Origin: Epiperipatus broadwayi
Taxonomy: Eukaryota; Onychophora; Udeonychophora; Euonychophora; Peripatidae
Length of the DNA: 64,000 nt
Reading direction: 5' to 3'
Assembly (NCBI GenBank): GCA_028023455.1
Contig: JAQFVV010012489.1
Coordinates: forward strand, 3,161,881 to 3,225,880
Positions 36,691-47,724 of the stretch are shown one piece after another; positions within the stretch are counted from its first letter, which is position 1, and each line of letters opens with the position of its first letter. Position numbers and translations under genes: made by a program. The notes under the pieces were generated by a model. It worked only from the letters and a program-made list of their open reading frames with translations, ran no database searches and was not told where the DNA came from.

Positions 36691-37525
36691 ATTTAATTTA
36701 TTTTATATTTATGTTTTCTTTTTATGTTTACCACTATTATAATATTATTTACCAAATAGTATGAATGCAATGTATTATAAACTTCAACGTGCAAATAAAT
36801 AGATTCTGACTTAATAGTGAGTGCTTTCATTGAGCTTGCTTTTTTTTCACATTAGCTGCAGTGGTTTTCTATTTAATTTCATACATCATACATAGATGTC
36901 GCTAATATTATTAAGTTACATAATAAAAGTACATATGAAATATCAAAAATTAAATAATTTTGAACTGTATCATTGAATTTAATTTTTGCAATGGATATTA
37001 AAAAATAACTGAATTGCTTCCTCTCTATCTCATTTCATGCATATTTCCGAAGCAGTTCTAATGCTACCAAAGAATTCATCATACATTAGATGTATTCATA
37101 CATATTAAGAATATTATTACTTTTGTATTGCAAGGTAAAATATAAACAATTTTCCAACAATGTCAGAATCAATACTTCTCCCATTACTAACAAATCAGGG
37201 GAAAATCAAATTATTAACTAGGATACTTAAAAACTGAATGTTAAAAGTTCAAAAATTTCCTTCTTGTTTTACTCTCTAATTATCTATTTGTAACCCATGT
37301 TTAGAAATTAGTTAGATTAACTGCAATCTAGCTGGCTAAAAGAAAAATTCTAAGCCATTCTAGAATCTGAATAATTTTAACTTTTTTTAGATCTGACTTT
37401 ACCCTGAATAATGGGAATATCAAGTGTATGCACTAAACAATACATTATACACCTTATAACTAAAATATTTTAATTTCAATATTGTTTGGATAAATTTTAA
37501 CTTTTTGACTTTTCATGTGTCATAA
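36690..37525. other. AT-rich stretch, nothing recognised
   Basis: No coding relic, repeat or RNA gene supported. Confidence 0.4.
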
Positions 37526-37528
37526 AAT

Positions 37529-37608
37529 CGGCCGGGAAGCGAACCCGCTAATCCGGGACAACTACTTGTAAGGCGGCTGTGCTGACCTTTCGACCACCAA
37601 CGCTTGAC
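37529..37608 (-). tRNA. tRNA-like sequence with Pol III A and B boxes, pseudogene or SINE head
   Basis: On the minus strand a perfect A box TGGTCGAAAGG (37,586-37,596) and a good B box GGTTCGCTTCC (37,535-37,545) are spaced as in a tRNA. The loop CTTACAA would place a TAC (Val-type) anticodon at 37,568-37,570. The anticodon stem has one mismatch and two wobbles, the T stem pairs in four of five positions, but the seven-base acceptor stem does not pair. It is therefore not a functional tRNA by this reading. A decayed tRNA or the 5' head of a tRNA-derived SINE is more likely. The segment is strikingly G+C-richer than its flanks. Confidence 0.55.
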
Positions 37609-37619
37609 ATCTTAGACAC

Positions 37620-38285
37620 TCTTTTTAAATGAATTTTTAATATATATATATTTTCATTTGTTCTGTTTAATATTAAAATAAAGTTAATTTCTAAGATAGA
37701 TTTTTATCAAATTTGCATATGAATAGATAATACATTCTATTTCAAAATATTTAAGAATTTAATTACTTTAATGACTTGAAAGATAAGAGATAAAAACAAA
37801 CAATAAAATGATAAAAGTGAAAAGATCGTTGAATTTTTTTATTTTATATAAAGTTAAAATAATTAACAGCTTAATAGGATTATCAAAAAATTCGGCGCAA
37901 TAATGCATTAAAAATAGCATTTGATAATCGACTTTCAAAACTGAAGTATTTTTCACAATTCAACAAAAATAAATTTACATATAAATAAGAATTTAAACCA
38001 TTAATAAATTTATCAGACAGTTAAACGACAACGATATTTTTAAAAAAAAAATAATAATCACTTGTAAATATTTACAGTAAAAAAAGGTTAATTTTATTAA
38101 AAAATAATTTAAAAAAATATTTAAAAATAATAAAATATATTTTAATTTAAGTGCAGCCATCAATTCTGATTAAAATAAAGATGGAATTAAAAATACAAAA
38201 CTTTAACTATTCAGAATTTCTTTGACTATAATACTTATAATGAATTTTTTCTATTATTTTACATTAAAAGCATTAAATAAAGAGA
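37620..38285. other. AT-rich stretch, nothing recognised
   Basis: No feature supported beyond a TA run at 37,641-37,650. Confidence 0.4.
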
Positions 38286-38289
38286 TTTG

Positions 38290-38690
38290 AGCTTACGATT
38301 TTCAATCTATATTTATCCCCCATCTCAACAATCGGTACACATGACCGCATACATGTGAAAAAGGTAAATAAATTCCAAAATATGTATTTCGTATAGAATC
38401 AGAACTCATCAGTTGAACCAGATCATAATCTACACATATAAACAATCAGAACCCAGCTTATATTAAGATGGTAATTCCTTAAACTTTAATGAATAGGCTT
38501 CAGTCTTCTCATTTTTCCAATAATTCAACCATCCATTTCATTGAAAAACCAACAATAGAAAGCTCAAAGCCCTTGTTGAATATGATAATGTAGTCATATC
38601 CATATAGACATTATACCAATCTAACCTCTCACACTATTGGATTCTTATATATCCATTTATATTAATAGGATAGTATTCTGCATGAAATGT
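38290..38690 (-). repeat. Repeat family D, reverse copy heading an inverted array
   Basis: Plus-strand landmarks match the reverse copies at 9.2 and 47.2 kb: ACACATGACCGCATACATG (38,337), ACTCATCAGTTGAACC (38,404), and GGCTTCAGTC with a following fold near 38,498. It faces the tandem forward units that begin at about 38,690. Confidence 0.8.
38374..38417 (-). ncRNA. Hammerhead ribozyme-like motif, family D
   Basis: On the minus strand: TTCAA (stem I), CTGATGA, stem II beginning GT and closing AC around a long loop, GAAA, ATACATAT as a three-pair stem III with a CA loop, cleavage triplet ATT, then TTGGA, which pairs with TTCAA in five positions including one wobble. Stem II is the weakest part here. 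Forward units have ATGC...GCAT in that place, which pairs fully. The core is intact in this copy. Confidence 0.5.
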
Positions 38691-39835
38691 GTATATTTGG
38701 CCTGTAGTCATGTGTATTGGTTATTTAAGATCGAGTGGAGATGAATATATACTGAAAATACTAAGTTGAAATTCTTTTTACTTACAATAGTAAACATTTA
38801 ATATAATGAATTTAGGTTAATTACATATTATCTAGGAAATATAGTATAAATCCAGCCCATGCCTCTCCTATTAATATAAACGGATAGGTATTGGTCTGAT
38901 AATATAATGGATTAGATTGACGTAATGTCTACATGGATATGACAGCAATTTCAAATCCATTAAGATATTTGTGCATTCTATCAGTGGTTTTTCAATGAAA
39001 TGGATGATTAAATTGTTGGAAGAGTGAACAGAATGAAGCTTGTCTGTTAAAGTTTAAGAAATTTCTAACTTAATATAAGGTGGCCACTGATTGTGTATAT
39101 GTGTCTTAGAGTATGATCTGGCCCAACTGATGAATGCTGGTTCTGCATAAAATACATAATACATTGGGGATCTTTATCTTTTTCACAAGTATGTGGTCAT
39201 GTGAATCAATTATTTGAGATGGAGTGGAGGATGAATATAAACTAAATATTTTTTAAGTCCATTCCTCTATTTACTATAGTCACTAACCAGTATAATGAAT
39301 GAATGGGTTAATAACATCTTGCCATGGAAACTGGTTACATCATAGTATATATTCAGTTCATCCCTCTTCCATTAATATAAATGGATACATAATGGTCCAA
39401 TAATATGAGGGTTTAGATTGATATAATGTCTATGTGGGTATGATTACAATATCAAATCTAAAAAAAATTTTGAGCATTTCATCATCAGTTTTTCAATGAA
39501 ATGAATGGTTTAATTGTTAGAAGAGTAAAAAGATTTAAGCCTGTACATTAAAGTTTAAGAAATTTGTATCTTAATATAAACAGGGCACTGATTGTATATA
39601 TGTGTGGGAGATTATAAACTGGTCTAACTAATGAGTGCTGATTCTGCATGAAATATGTATATTGGGGATCATTTATTTTTTACATGTAAGTTGGACATGT
39701 CATGCGTATTGGTTGTCTGAGATAGAGTGGAGGATGAATATAGGCTGAAAATCCTAAGTTCAAATATCTCTATTTACTACAGTAAACATTCAAAATAATG
39801 AACGAATTGGTTAAATAAAAGTGTTAGTGTATAAA
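38690..39835 (+). repeat. Repeat family D, tandem forward units
   Basis: The landmark GTCATG[TC]G followed by GAGTGGAG recurs at 38,707, 39,196 and 39,699, giving unit lengths near 489 and 503 bp. Each full unit also shares TTTTTCAATGAAATG, AAGTTTAAGAAATTTC and GGCACTGATTGT. Two hammerhead-like cores lie 501 bp apart, at 39,127 (CTGATGA but AAAA for GAAA) and 39,628 (CTAATGA with intact GAAA). Stem II ATGC/GCAT is kept, with G-T replacing A-T in the second. Both cores carry one inactivating-looking change. Confidence 0.85.
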
Positions 39836-41150
39836 CTTTTAAATGTAAAACTTGCAATATTATTTATTTTTATTTAACATTTTTTAACAGAGCAGTAATT
39901 GAAAAGTCTAGAATTACTTTCAGACTAGTGATTTACTAAGAATGAGGCACAGTATTCTTTTCACTTTCAGTGTTGCTACTAATTGCAAAATAATACTTGC
40001 AATCCTATTTTTGTTAATAAATGAACTTGTAAATAATCATTTATTGTCTTATTTTATTGATGTAAAGAACTGCAATAAATGTTTACATTTATATGTTAAT
40101 TTATCTCAATTCTATGTATCATCTAAAAACATTAATTCACAGCATTATATAATAGATGCACAAAGAGTTGGTTATTAATAATTCCAAGTTGATTGTCAAC
40201 TAAGTGGTAACTTTTAGTATGTTTTTTTTTTCCAGAATGCTAACTATTCATTATCTTACATTTGACTAATTCTAAAATATATATTTTTCGGTGTTATTTT
40301 CAAATGTATATGCAATAAAGAAATATAAATGTAAATAATGGTTAAATAAAAACAATCATTTTGTTAAAATAAAATGCAGATTTGTTAATGAATTAAATAA
40401 TGATTGAAAAAATTTATAATAAAATCTCTGAATACCTTATTAAACCCTCTAAGTGTTAATTGCTTGAAAATATATGTATTATTTATTCATTTATTTTTAT
40501 ACAAATAAATAAAATTCATTCCATATTTTTATTATTTAAAAGAACTGTTATTGTAAAAGTTTAATTTATTCATATTTTAGTTAGCATTTACTATTTTAAA
40601 ATTATTTTGTAATTAATAAATAACTAGATTTTCATTTTAAAAATATTATTTATGTTTTTAAAAATATCGTATTTATTTATTAATAAATAAAGTAGATTGA
40701 AGAATAGTGTGTCATGTATTTTTTCTTTAGCAAATGATTTCTTTTCCACATAACTTTTTAAAGATATCTAATGGATTTTTTATTTTTTATATATTTTAGA
40801 ATAAAATTATTGATATGAGAGACTTGACACAGATGATAAAAAGGTTTTGAAATCAATATTGTGAATTTTATATTATCATTAAAATTCCAAATTTAGTTCT
40901 TACATACATTTTTTCTTACAATAAACTAATACAAAGTGTATAAATACTCTTATTTATAATAATATAAATTATAATTATTTATTAATTAAATAATTGATTA
41001 TTTTAGAATAAATAAGAGAATAATAATTTAGACAGCAGTGGGTTTTTTTTTAGATGTTGCCTTATATACATATTTGTGAGTAATTTTCTGAGATACCCAA
41101 TTTAAAAAAAAGGCAAATAAGTATTATAAGTAAAACTCACAGTTTGTTTT
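39835..41150. other. AT-rich stretch, nothing recognised
   Basis: Open frame 39,942-40,178 has no protein family character. No repeat recognised. Confidence 0.4.
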
Positions 41151-41154
41151 TTTT

Positions 41155-41375
41155 AAACAAAAATATTTTTGAAAACAGTGACAAACTCTTCTACAGTAGT
41201 GCTGGCCAGTAAAAGCCATAGTAATCAATAGATGTAAGAAGGCTTATGCATAAAATTTTACCTAATGACTACTCATCTAATATCCCCAATCTAGTCTCTA
41301 GCTTGGCTGTACCTAGCCACCCAGCAGTCTCCTTTTACCCTTTTAGTAAACTATAAACATATGAGTTCAAAATAA
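41155..41375. repeat. Repeat family A, partial reverse copy
   Basis: Shares AATCAATAGATGTAAGAAGGCTTATGCATAAAAT and ACTCATCTAATATCCCCAATCTAGTCT with the 50.9 kb left arm, written here only to show the match in pieces of the same order. The CTGATGA box of the family is missing. Confidence 0.7.
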
Positions 41376-41514
41376 AGTAATGTTTTCAATTCAAGCTCAT
41401 TATAGTCATATGAATCTAAAGCCAGTTCACTATCTATACATTTTGGTGTCTTTTGTTCTTTGATAACCATATCACATTATCCCAAAGATGGATGTTTGTT
41501 AAACCACTAACATC

Positions 41515-42130
41515 ATATGATCATTCCTATGCTTATATAAGCTGTTAAAAGAGTTATAAACTCTTCACACAGTAATACAACACAGTGTAATCCATATTAA
41601 ACAATGATTGAAGAAGATTTGTGCACAAAATCCTTATCTAATGCATACTCAACCAATATCCTCCAACAAGTATCTAGCTTATGATTTTCATTTGTGAGGA
41701 GCCTTAGATCTGAGAGCACTGCATCTAGATCTTAAGATCTAATGCAACAATCCATACACCAAAATCTATAGATACTGAACTGGGTTCAGATCTGTATGAC
41801 TATACAAGTAAATAAGCTTTGATTGAAAACATTATTGTAATAATATTTTGACTTGTAGATTTATTGTTAACTAAAAAGGCAAAAGGTAACTGCTAGAGGG
41901 TTGAATTAAATTGTAAGACCTACATAAAGTGGTCTTAAATTAAAGGCTTCTCATTGATGAAATTCACTGGCTAGAAACTAATCTGGGGATATTGGATGAG
42001 TAGGCATTTTTTTGCACAAAGCTTTTTGTATCCATTGATTATTATGGCTTCAACTAGGTGACATTATTGTATGGAGAATTTGTCACAATTTTAACAGCTT
42101 GTGTAAGCATAGTGGTGATCATGTTATATT
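41515..42130. repeat. Repeat family A, old imperfect palindrome
   Basis: The left part (from ATGCTTATATAAGCTGTTAA) and right part (ending TTTTAACAGCTTGTGTAAGC) are inverted copies. Both match the 50.9-51.4 kb palindrome. The forward arm still shows TTGATGA at about 41,957, GAAACTAATC near 41,978 and TGGGGA, so the hammerhead core has point changes at C3 and in the cleavage-side pair. The reverse arm core is worn away. Confidence 0.75.
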
Positions 42131-42134
42131 TAGC

Positions 42135-43500
42135 CTTTTAAAATATTTCTTGTAACTTTAAATAATAAATACATACTACCAATAATAGTGTTTTGAACAA
42201 AATAAAATAATTAGCTTTTATATGTCTGGAAGTGTTTTCTTGAATGTAATAAGACTGACAATTTGTTAATTAAAGTTTCACATCTGCTTAATGAAATAAC
42301 AAGAATGTCATATTTAGAAAAAAATCAATTATATAAATAAATTTAAAAAATATTTAATTTGATAAATATTTTTTATGTCATAAAATACTGATTAAAAAAC
42401 TAAAAATTTTGAACTAATATTTGATTATTAAAAAATCGTAATCTATTTTTTTTTTTTTTTGATATTAAAATATTAAAATATAAGTGATTATTTTCTTGTT
42501 GGAGTATGAAGATGTTGTTGATGTAACAGAGAAATTCAATCAAACATCTGACTTTGAAAGACAAATTAGGTGTACATTGCCATACTTAGTAAAATATTTT
42601 TTTTATTTATTAAGAAAATATTTATTGGAATACAGATTCTACAGATTTCATTAGATTACAGCTCTATTCATCTATATTCATTCTAGTCTTTGTTTACATT
42701 GATTGAATTCAACTTGAATTTACATCTCTTTTTTATCTTGTGTAGTTTTATGTTACATCTTGGTCTTTGGTTACACCACGTCAAATCAAGCAGCCATTTT
42801 TCATTTGGTAGTAGGCTTTATCTGTTTTCTATTATCTTTGTTCTTTCCTCTTTTCCTCATTCTTCCTGTCATCCTTTTTCTATCTTCATACCTTCTCCTT
42901 TCTTGTCTCTTCTAGTTTCAGTTGACAAATCATTTTATAATTTAGATGTCAGTTTAAGAGGTTTGATTGTCTGGCTCATACTAAAAGATTTTAAAAATGA
43001 AAATTGTTATATTCCGACATCATATATGATGCTAAAAGGATTTAGAAATAATCAACTTTCCCAAAAGCAGTTAATGTTTATAAGTAAAATGAAATATTGT
43101 TCTAATCCTATCATTTCTTTAAAAAGGACAGATTAAAAACAGAAATATTGCAACAATAAAAATTGAACATAAAAATACAAATATATTAGTTGTGAACCTA
43201 TGTAATTAGTAATGTCAATTTTTAAAGATCAACTTTCTTGAAAAATTAATATAACTTTAGCTGAGTCAATAATAAAACGATTTTTAAAAAAAAAAAATCA
43301 TACATACTGTTTAATTTAAGCTTCTTCCTCAAAAGTTCCACAAGTTTACAGGTTTTTTAATTTATTTCTTCATATTAATTTTATCAACAGTTCTTTCATC
43401 TTTTATGCATTTTTTTAATTCTAGCATTTATATAGAAGTTCTTTATTTTTTCATTGCAATGAAAAAATGTTAGGATGTTAAACTCATTTGCTTGTTTTTA
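42135..43500. other. AT-rich stretch with a long chance ORF
   Basis: The 148-codon frame at 42,690-43,136 is made of Phe, Ser, Leu and Ile runs and resembles no known protein. It is probably chance in pyrimidine-rich DNA. Confidence 0.4.
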
Positions 43501-43770
43501 GTATGCTCTATTAAGTTGCTCATCTAATCTTCTCCACTCTGTCTGAGACATCATAGATCATTTTCAAAATTGTTTTTCCACTTTTTATTTTTTAAAATTT
43601 CCACTCCTCTTGTGCGTTTGATATTTAGGTCACTATAGTAAAGTATATGTCTATCTACTAAATCAATCTCTTCATCTTCTAATTTTACTATGCCTGATAA
43701 TGTCCCTTTTAATACTTAAATCATTATTTGTCCAATTCATGTAACTCCCTCGTGGCACGGACGCCATTTG
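43500..43770 (-). mobile_element. Possible LINE endonuclease fragment
   Basis: On the minus strand GIVKLEDEEIDLVDRHILYY, then SDLNIKRTRGVEILKNKKW reads like the YYSG-x-x-x-x-RR-x-GV-x-x-L-x-KK part of an APE-type LINE endonuclease. A neighbouring frame gives YDVSDRVEKIR, like the SDRI block that should follow. One frameshift separates them. The clade is uncertain. Confidence 0.42.
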
Positions 43771-43779
43771 AAATTGCAG

Positions 43780-45185
43780 GAATCCAGGTAAAACATCATC
43801 ATTGAATAGCCGCTTTATTCTATAATCTGGCCATTTTTGACATTTATTACTTTTTTTTTAATTTATTAACTATTCCCTTGGGGAATTACTTAAAATTTTT
43901 TTTAGGATATTAGGAATTTCGATTTATTTTGTTATTCTAAATAAAAGTATGACAAGAAATATCTCCACACAAATTCTTACTTAAAAAAAAAAATCAATTA
44001 ATGCTTAAGTTAAAAACTATCGTGAATTTTAAAAAAAAACGCGATAATGTTTTCTTGGTCTTAAACTAGTTGGTGTGGGTTAGTGAACTGCTCATTCACC
44101 TTTGTATACTGGGTGAAGAATTATGCGGCAATAACAGCTACAAAAGCAAAAAAATTGTGGAGTGAATATTAAAAAAAAAATCCTGTTTGATTTATCTGAG
44201 CCTTTATAGAAAAATGAAGTATTTCCATTCAGTTAAGCAAACTCTTTTTTTTTCTAACGATTTATATATATATAAAGAATTTGATTATGAATTGATTTTT
44301 AAAAATTATAGCTTTGCTTTATTTCAAAAGAATTTTCTAGAAAGCATAATAAATTGAATTACCTATCAAATCCATTTTATTTTATCTAGGAGGTATGTGA
44401 AAACCAATCTTTTTACCTGAATCATTAAAAACATACCCTGCAGGTATCATGTCTAGAAGCATTAAAAGCAATATTCAGTTTTCTAGGACATCACGCTCTA
44501 TACTATTAGAAGATTAAAAGATTTCAAATCAGATATAAAAAAAATATTAAAATAGATTTCGTATTTAAAAATTAACACCTTAAATATACAAATCAATATC
44601 TAAAAAGCAAGAGCAAATAAATAATAGTAAAAAATTGATTTGTAAATTTAAAAAATAAAAAAAAATGAAAACCTGTTATAACTAAACGTAAACAATGGCT
44701 TTCAATTACAAATAAATTCTTTATTTTAATATTCAAATACTGTACTTTTAGTTTTAGTAATTCCTACATTTTAGGCACACGCGCACATAAATAAATAAGT
44801 CTGTGCTCATATACCCTATATATTACATATATATATAGACACAGGTATATAATAAGCCTGTGTTTCAGTTATTATAAATGAAAATTACTCTTGTCATAAA
44901 GTAGATTTATAGATTTTAATATTTTTGGCTTTAAAAACAATTAATTTAATATGTAATTAACTATACTGTCCTGTGCTGTTTGATGCAGTAGTTTAGTGAT
45001 AAATTCGAAATTAAATTTCCAGGAACCATTCCCAGTTGAGAAATGTTAGAATAAAAAAATTCGCTTCAGTCCAAGTAATTATTAAATGATCAATTTGTCA
45101 CTAGAGTACTCGGACGTCACATTATCTTCTGATCAATTAATTATACATTTATTATTATATCAAATTAAATAAATAAATCATATAT
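43780..45185. other. AT-rich stretch with short shared motifs
   Basis: AAGTCTGTGCTCATATA and GGTATATAATAAGCCTGTG at 44,798-44,865 recur at 47,667-47,706 next to a family D copy. A SINE-like copy related to that at 35.4 kb lies at about 44,980-45,065. No gene recognised. Confidence 0.45.
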
Positions 45186-45326
45186 CATTACAACACCAGC
45201 CAAAAAAACTAAACTTTCTAAAATTCTTCCACAATCATGGTTTCATCTATTAATAAGATAAAACCATGGTTGTGGAAGAATTTTAGTAAAGTTTAGTATT
45301 TTTTTTTTTTGGCTAGTATTGTAATG
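45186..45326. repeat. Inverted repeat with arms of about 65 bases
   Basis: The left arm (from CATTACAACACCAGCC) and right arm (ending GGCTAGTATTGTAATG) pair with a few mismatches and indels around a spacer near 45,248-45,255. The poly-A run in the left arm faces a longer poly-T run. AATCATGGTTTCATCT of the arm recurs at 10.3 kb. No hammerhead core was found. Confidence 0.88.
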
Positions 45327-46026
45327 TGAAATGGATTTTTATTTAATTATTATTATTAGTATAGCATTACGCAGTATCTAATTTAATATTTAATTATATT
45401 ATACAAGTATATGCAATAATAAAGAGGAGATAATGACAAAACAGTTAAATTTTTAAGTGATTACATTTGCATATATAGAGAAAAATTGTAAACATTTATA
45501 TTAGATTTTATAAACAATTAAACATGAACACATGATAATTAATTATAATTTTAAAAAAAACAAAAAACAATAATATAGTGAATGTTTTCTTATTCTTTAC
45601 AACTGCATATTTTACATTTTTGCACAATCACAACTGAACAATTGCAGAACAACGTGATAAATTTTATTGCTGTTCCAGAGCAGGAAGCTTCAAGGTTTGG
45701 AAGATTATAAAATAAATCATTTCACAAAGTGGAAGCTTAAAAATTGTGCATGCTCACAGCTACAAACAATGATAATTTATAAACCTTATTTGCTGAACTG
45801 TAATCATTTGCTATCATTGTGAAAATGATCATGGAGGATTTATGTGTAGCTTTTATATAACCATCACCAACTCATCCTATACCATAATATGTGTAGGTAT
45901 TGTTATGCTATATTGACATTTCTTTCTATTATACTTTCATTATCATTTTTCAACAAAGGCTTGTGGTATATCATTAAATTTAAAAGCAAAAAATCATTAC
46001 AATTTATTTAATTTCAAAGTATTTAA

Positions 46027-46194
46027 GCAGCTACAGGTCATGTATTCGAACCCAGTTCTGCCCAAATAATTTGCATAGAGAAGAATTATGCCAAAAGAAA
46101 AGTCAAAGAAGCTTTTTACATAGCAAATGATCTCAGTGCCATTAAAGAAGAGAGGCATGCTTTGCTCTCTCCAAACAATGGACTAACTAATTAA
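46027..46194 (+). pseudogene. GIY-YIG endonuclease C-terminal fragment of a Penelope-like element
   Basis: The open frame after the stop at 46,024 reads AATGHVFEPSSAQIICIEKN, then YAKRKVKEAFYI, AIKEERHALLS and a stop. This is the GH-x-F ... I-x-x-E-x-x-Y-x-KRK(I/V)KEA-x-YI pattern of Penelope endonucleases. It shares IIC, KRK.KEAFYI and RH.LL with the 50.1 kb fragment, so the two come from one Penelope lineage. There is no start codon and no upstream domain in frame. A family D copy follows about 1 kb downstream. Confidence 0.78.
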
Positions 46195-46841
46195 AAATTC
46201 AAACTCATTTACATATGTGTACAATAAATCACAACAGTCTTCATTCATAAAGTTATGAGTATAAGATTTAAATATTAAATCTTGAAAGCGCTAAGCAGGC
46301 ATATTAAACATTATAGTATAATTACAGATTCACTAATGCATGTGGAAAAAATTCACATATTTATAATTATAGTGACTTAGCTAAGAAACAAGAGCAGTTG
46401 GAAGGAAGAGCTACAACAAGCATTTGTCTTTCAATTGCTAAATTAATATTGAAAAGAGACAACTCTTAAGAACTATTGGAATGGTAGCAAAGTCTCTAAA
46501 TTGAAGAGAAGTATCAGTAACATATATCTATCAAGGTAGAAACATTGGCTCTGCATACCGATATTCCTAAGAAGTTTGGGGATTATATAGTCTAAGTTAA
46601 AAACTTCTTCTATAGCCTATAGTTTGTTTCATCATTTTCAAAAATGCAACTGATTGAAAAAATACAAAAGTATGTGGAAATGTTTATGTTGATAAATTAA
46701 AACCTTTCTCATATAAACTAAATATTTTGACTGCATAAGTTTTTTAATGCTGATGAAATATGATTTTATTGTAATCAAAGACATCATGTTCTCGTATTTT
46801 GCTGAAATAAAATACTGTTTTTGTCACTAACAATTTACATA

Positions 46842-46970
46842 AATAGATCAAATAATAGTCAATGCATCAAAAACTCGATATGCTGATGGAACTCTACATC
46901 CAAAAAAGGCAGAGTTGATATTTGAAGATTTGCAAAAAAATGTTTTGAATGATTTTCTAAGTTTAAAATA
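46842..46970 (+). pseudogene. Short protein-like fragment, family unknown
   Basis: Between two stops, 42 codons include KTRYADGTLHPKKAELIFED and LQKNVLNDF. The composition is balanced for this region. It is not recognised and may be part of an old element. Confidence 0.2.
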
Positions 46971-47184
46971 AAAATATATGTTTATATGTTACCAATAAAT
47001 TTGATTCAAAAAATATATAGAGAAAAAGAACTGATAACTTACTCAAATATTATTTTTGCAAAAAATAAAAAAATAACAGGAGTATGAATATCAACCAAAT
47101 TCTTTTCATTAAGTCTCGATTCATACAGTTTTCATCTTACAATGAGCATTTTTTAATTTATAATAATTTATTTTTAATATATAG

Positions 47185-47690
47185 GATATATGAGCACAGA
47201 CTTTCACACAACATACCACTCTCCACACTATCTCATAACACTGATACACCTGAACACATATATGTTGAAAAGATAAATAAACACCAATATCATATTTCAT
47301 GCTAAACCAGCAATCATCAGTTAGTTGGTCCGGATTATCATCTCTACACATGTATGCTATAAATGTTCAGATATATGTTAAGATAGCCAAACCTCATACT
47401 TTAATGGACAGGCTTCAATCTACTCCACCCTCCAACTCTTCAACCGTCCATCCAATTGAAAATCTGATGATGGAATGCTCAAAGGCCACCCTGAGGCCGA
47501 GATTCTTGTCACATCCATGTTGACCTAAGGTCAATCTGACCCCTCATGTACAGGACATAATCCATTTAATACATACATAATCCATTTAATACATATACAT
47601 TTTCAACATATATGTGTTCAGGTGTATCAGTGTTATGAGATAGTGTGGAGAGTGGTGGGTCGTGTGAAAGTCTGTGCTCATATAGGTATA
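47185..47690. repeat. Repeat family D copy with inverted termini
   Basis: About 85 bases at the left end (TATGAGCACAGACTTTCAC ...) return inverted at the right end (... GTGAAAGTCTGTGCTCATA), enclosing a reverse family D unit of about 330 bases. An unrelated tandem duplication (CATAATCCATTTAATACATA, twice) precedes the right end. The terminal repeat structure gives the best estimate of where this family begins. Confidence 0.85.
47284..47328 (-). ncRNA. Hammerhead ribozyme-like motif, family D
   Basis: On the minus strand CTGATGA (47,314-47,320) is followed by a TGC/GCA stem II with a seven-base loop, GAAA (47,295-47,298), a short ATATGAT stem III region and TTGG, which pairs with CTAA upstream of the core. 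Stem III is poor (two clear pairs) and the 10.1-11.1 position is a T-T mismatch. The core residues themselves are intact. Confidence 0.42.
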
Positions 47691-47724
47691 TAATAAGCCT
47701 GTGTGTTTCAGTTAATAATTTATT

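Noticed and set aside
42690-43136. 148-codon frame, the second longest in the window
   Set aside because: Composition is Phe/Ser/Leu/Ile with no family features; expected by chance in T-rich sequence.
45186-45326. Hammerhead in the 45.2 kb hairpin
   Set aside because: GATAAAACC resembles part of a core, but no CTGATGA box is present.
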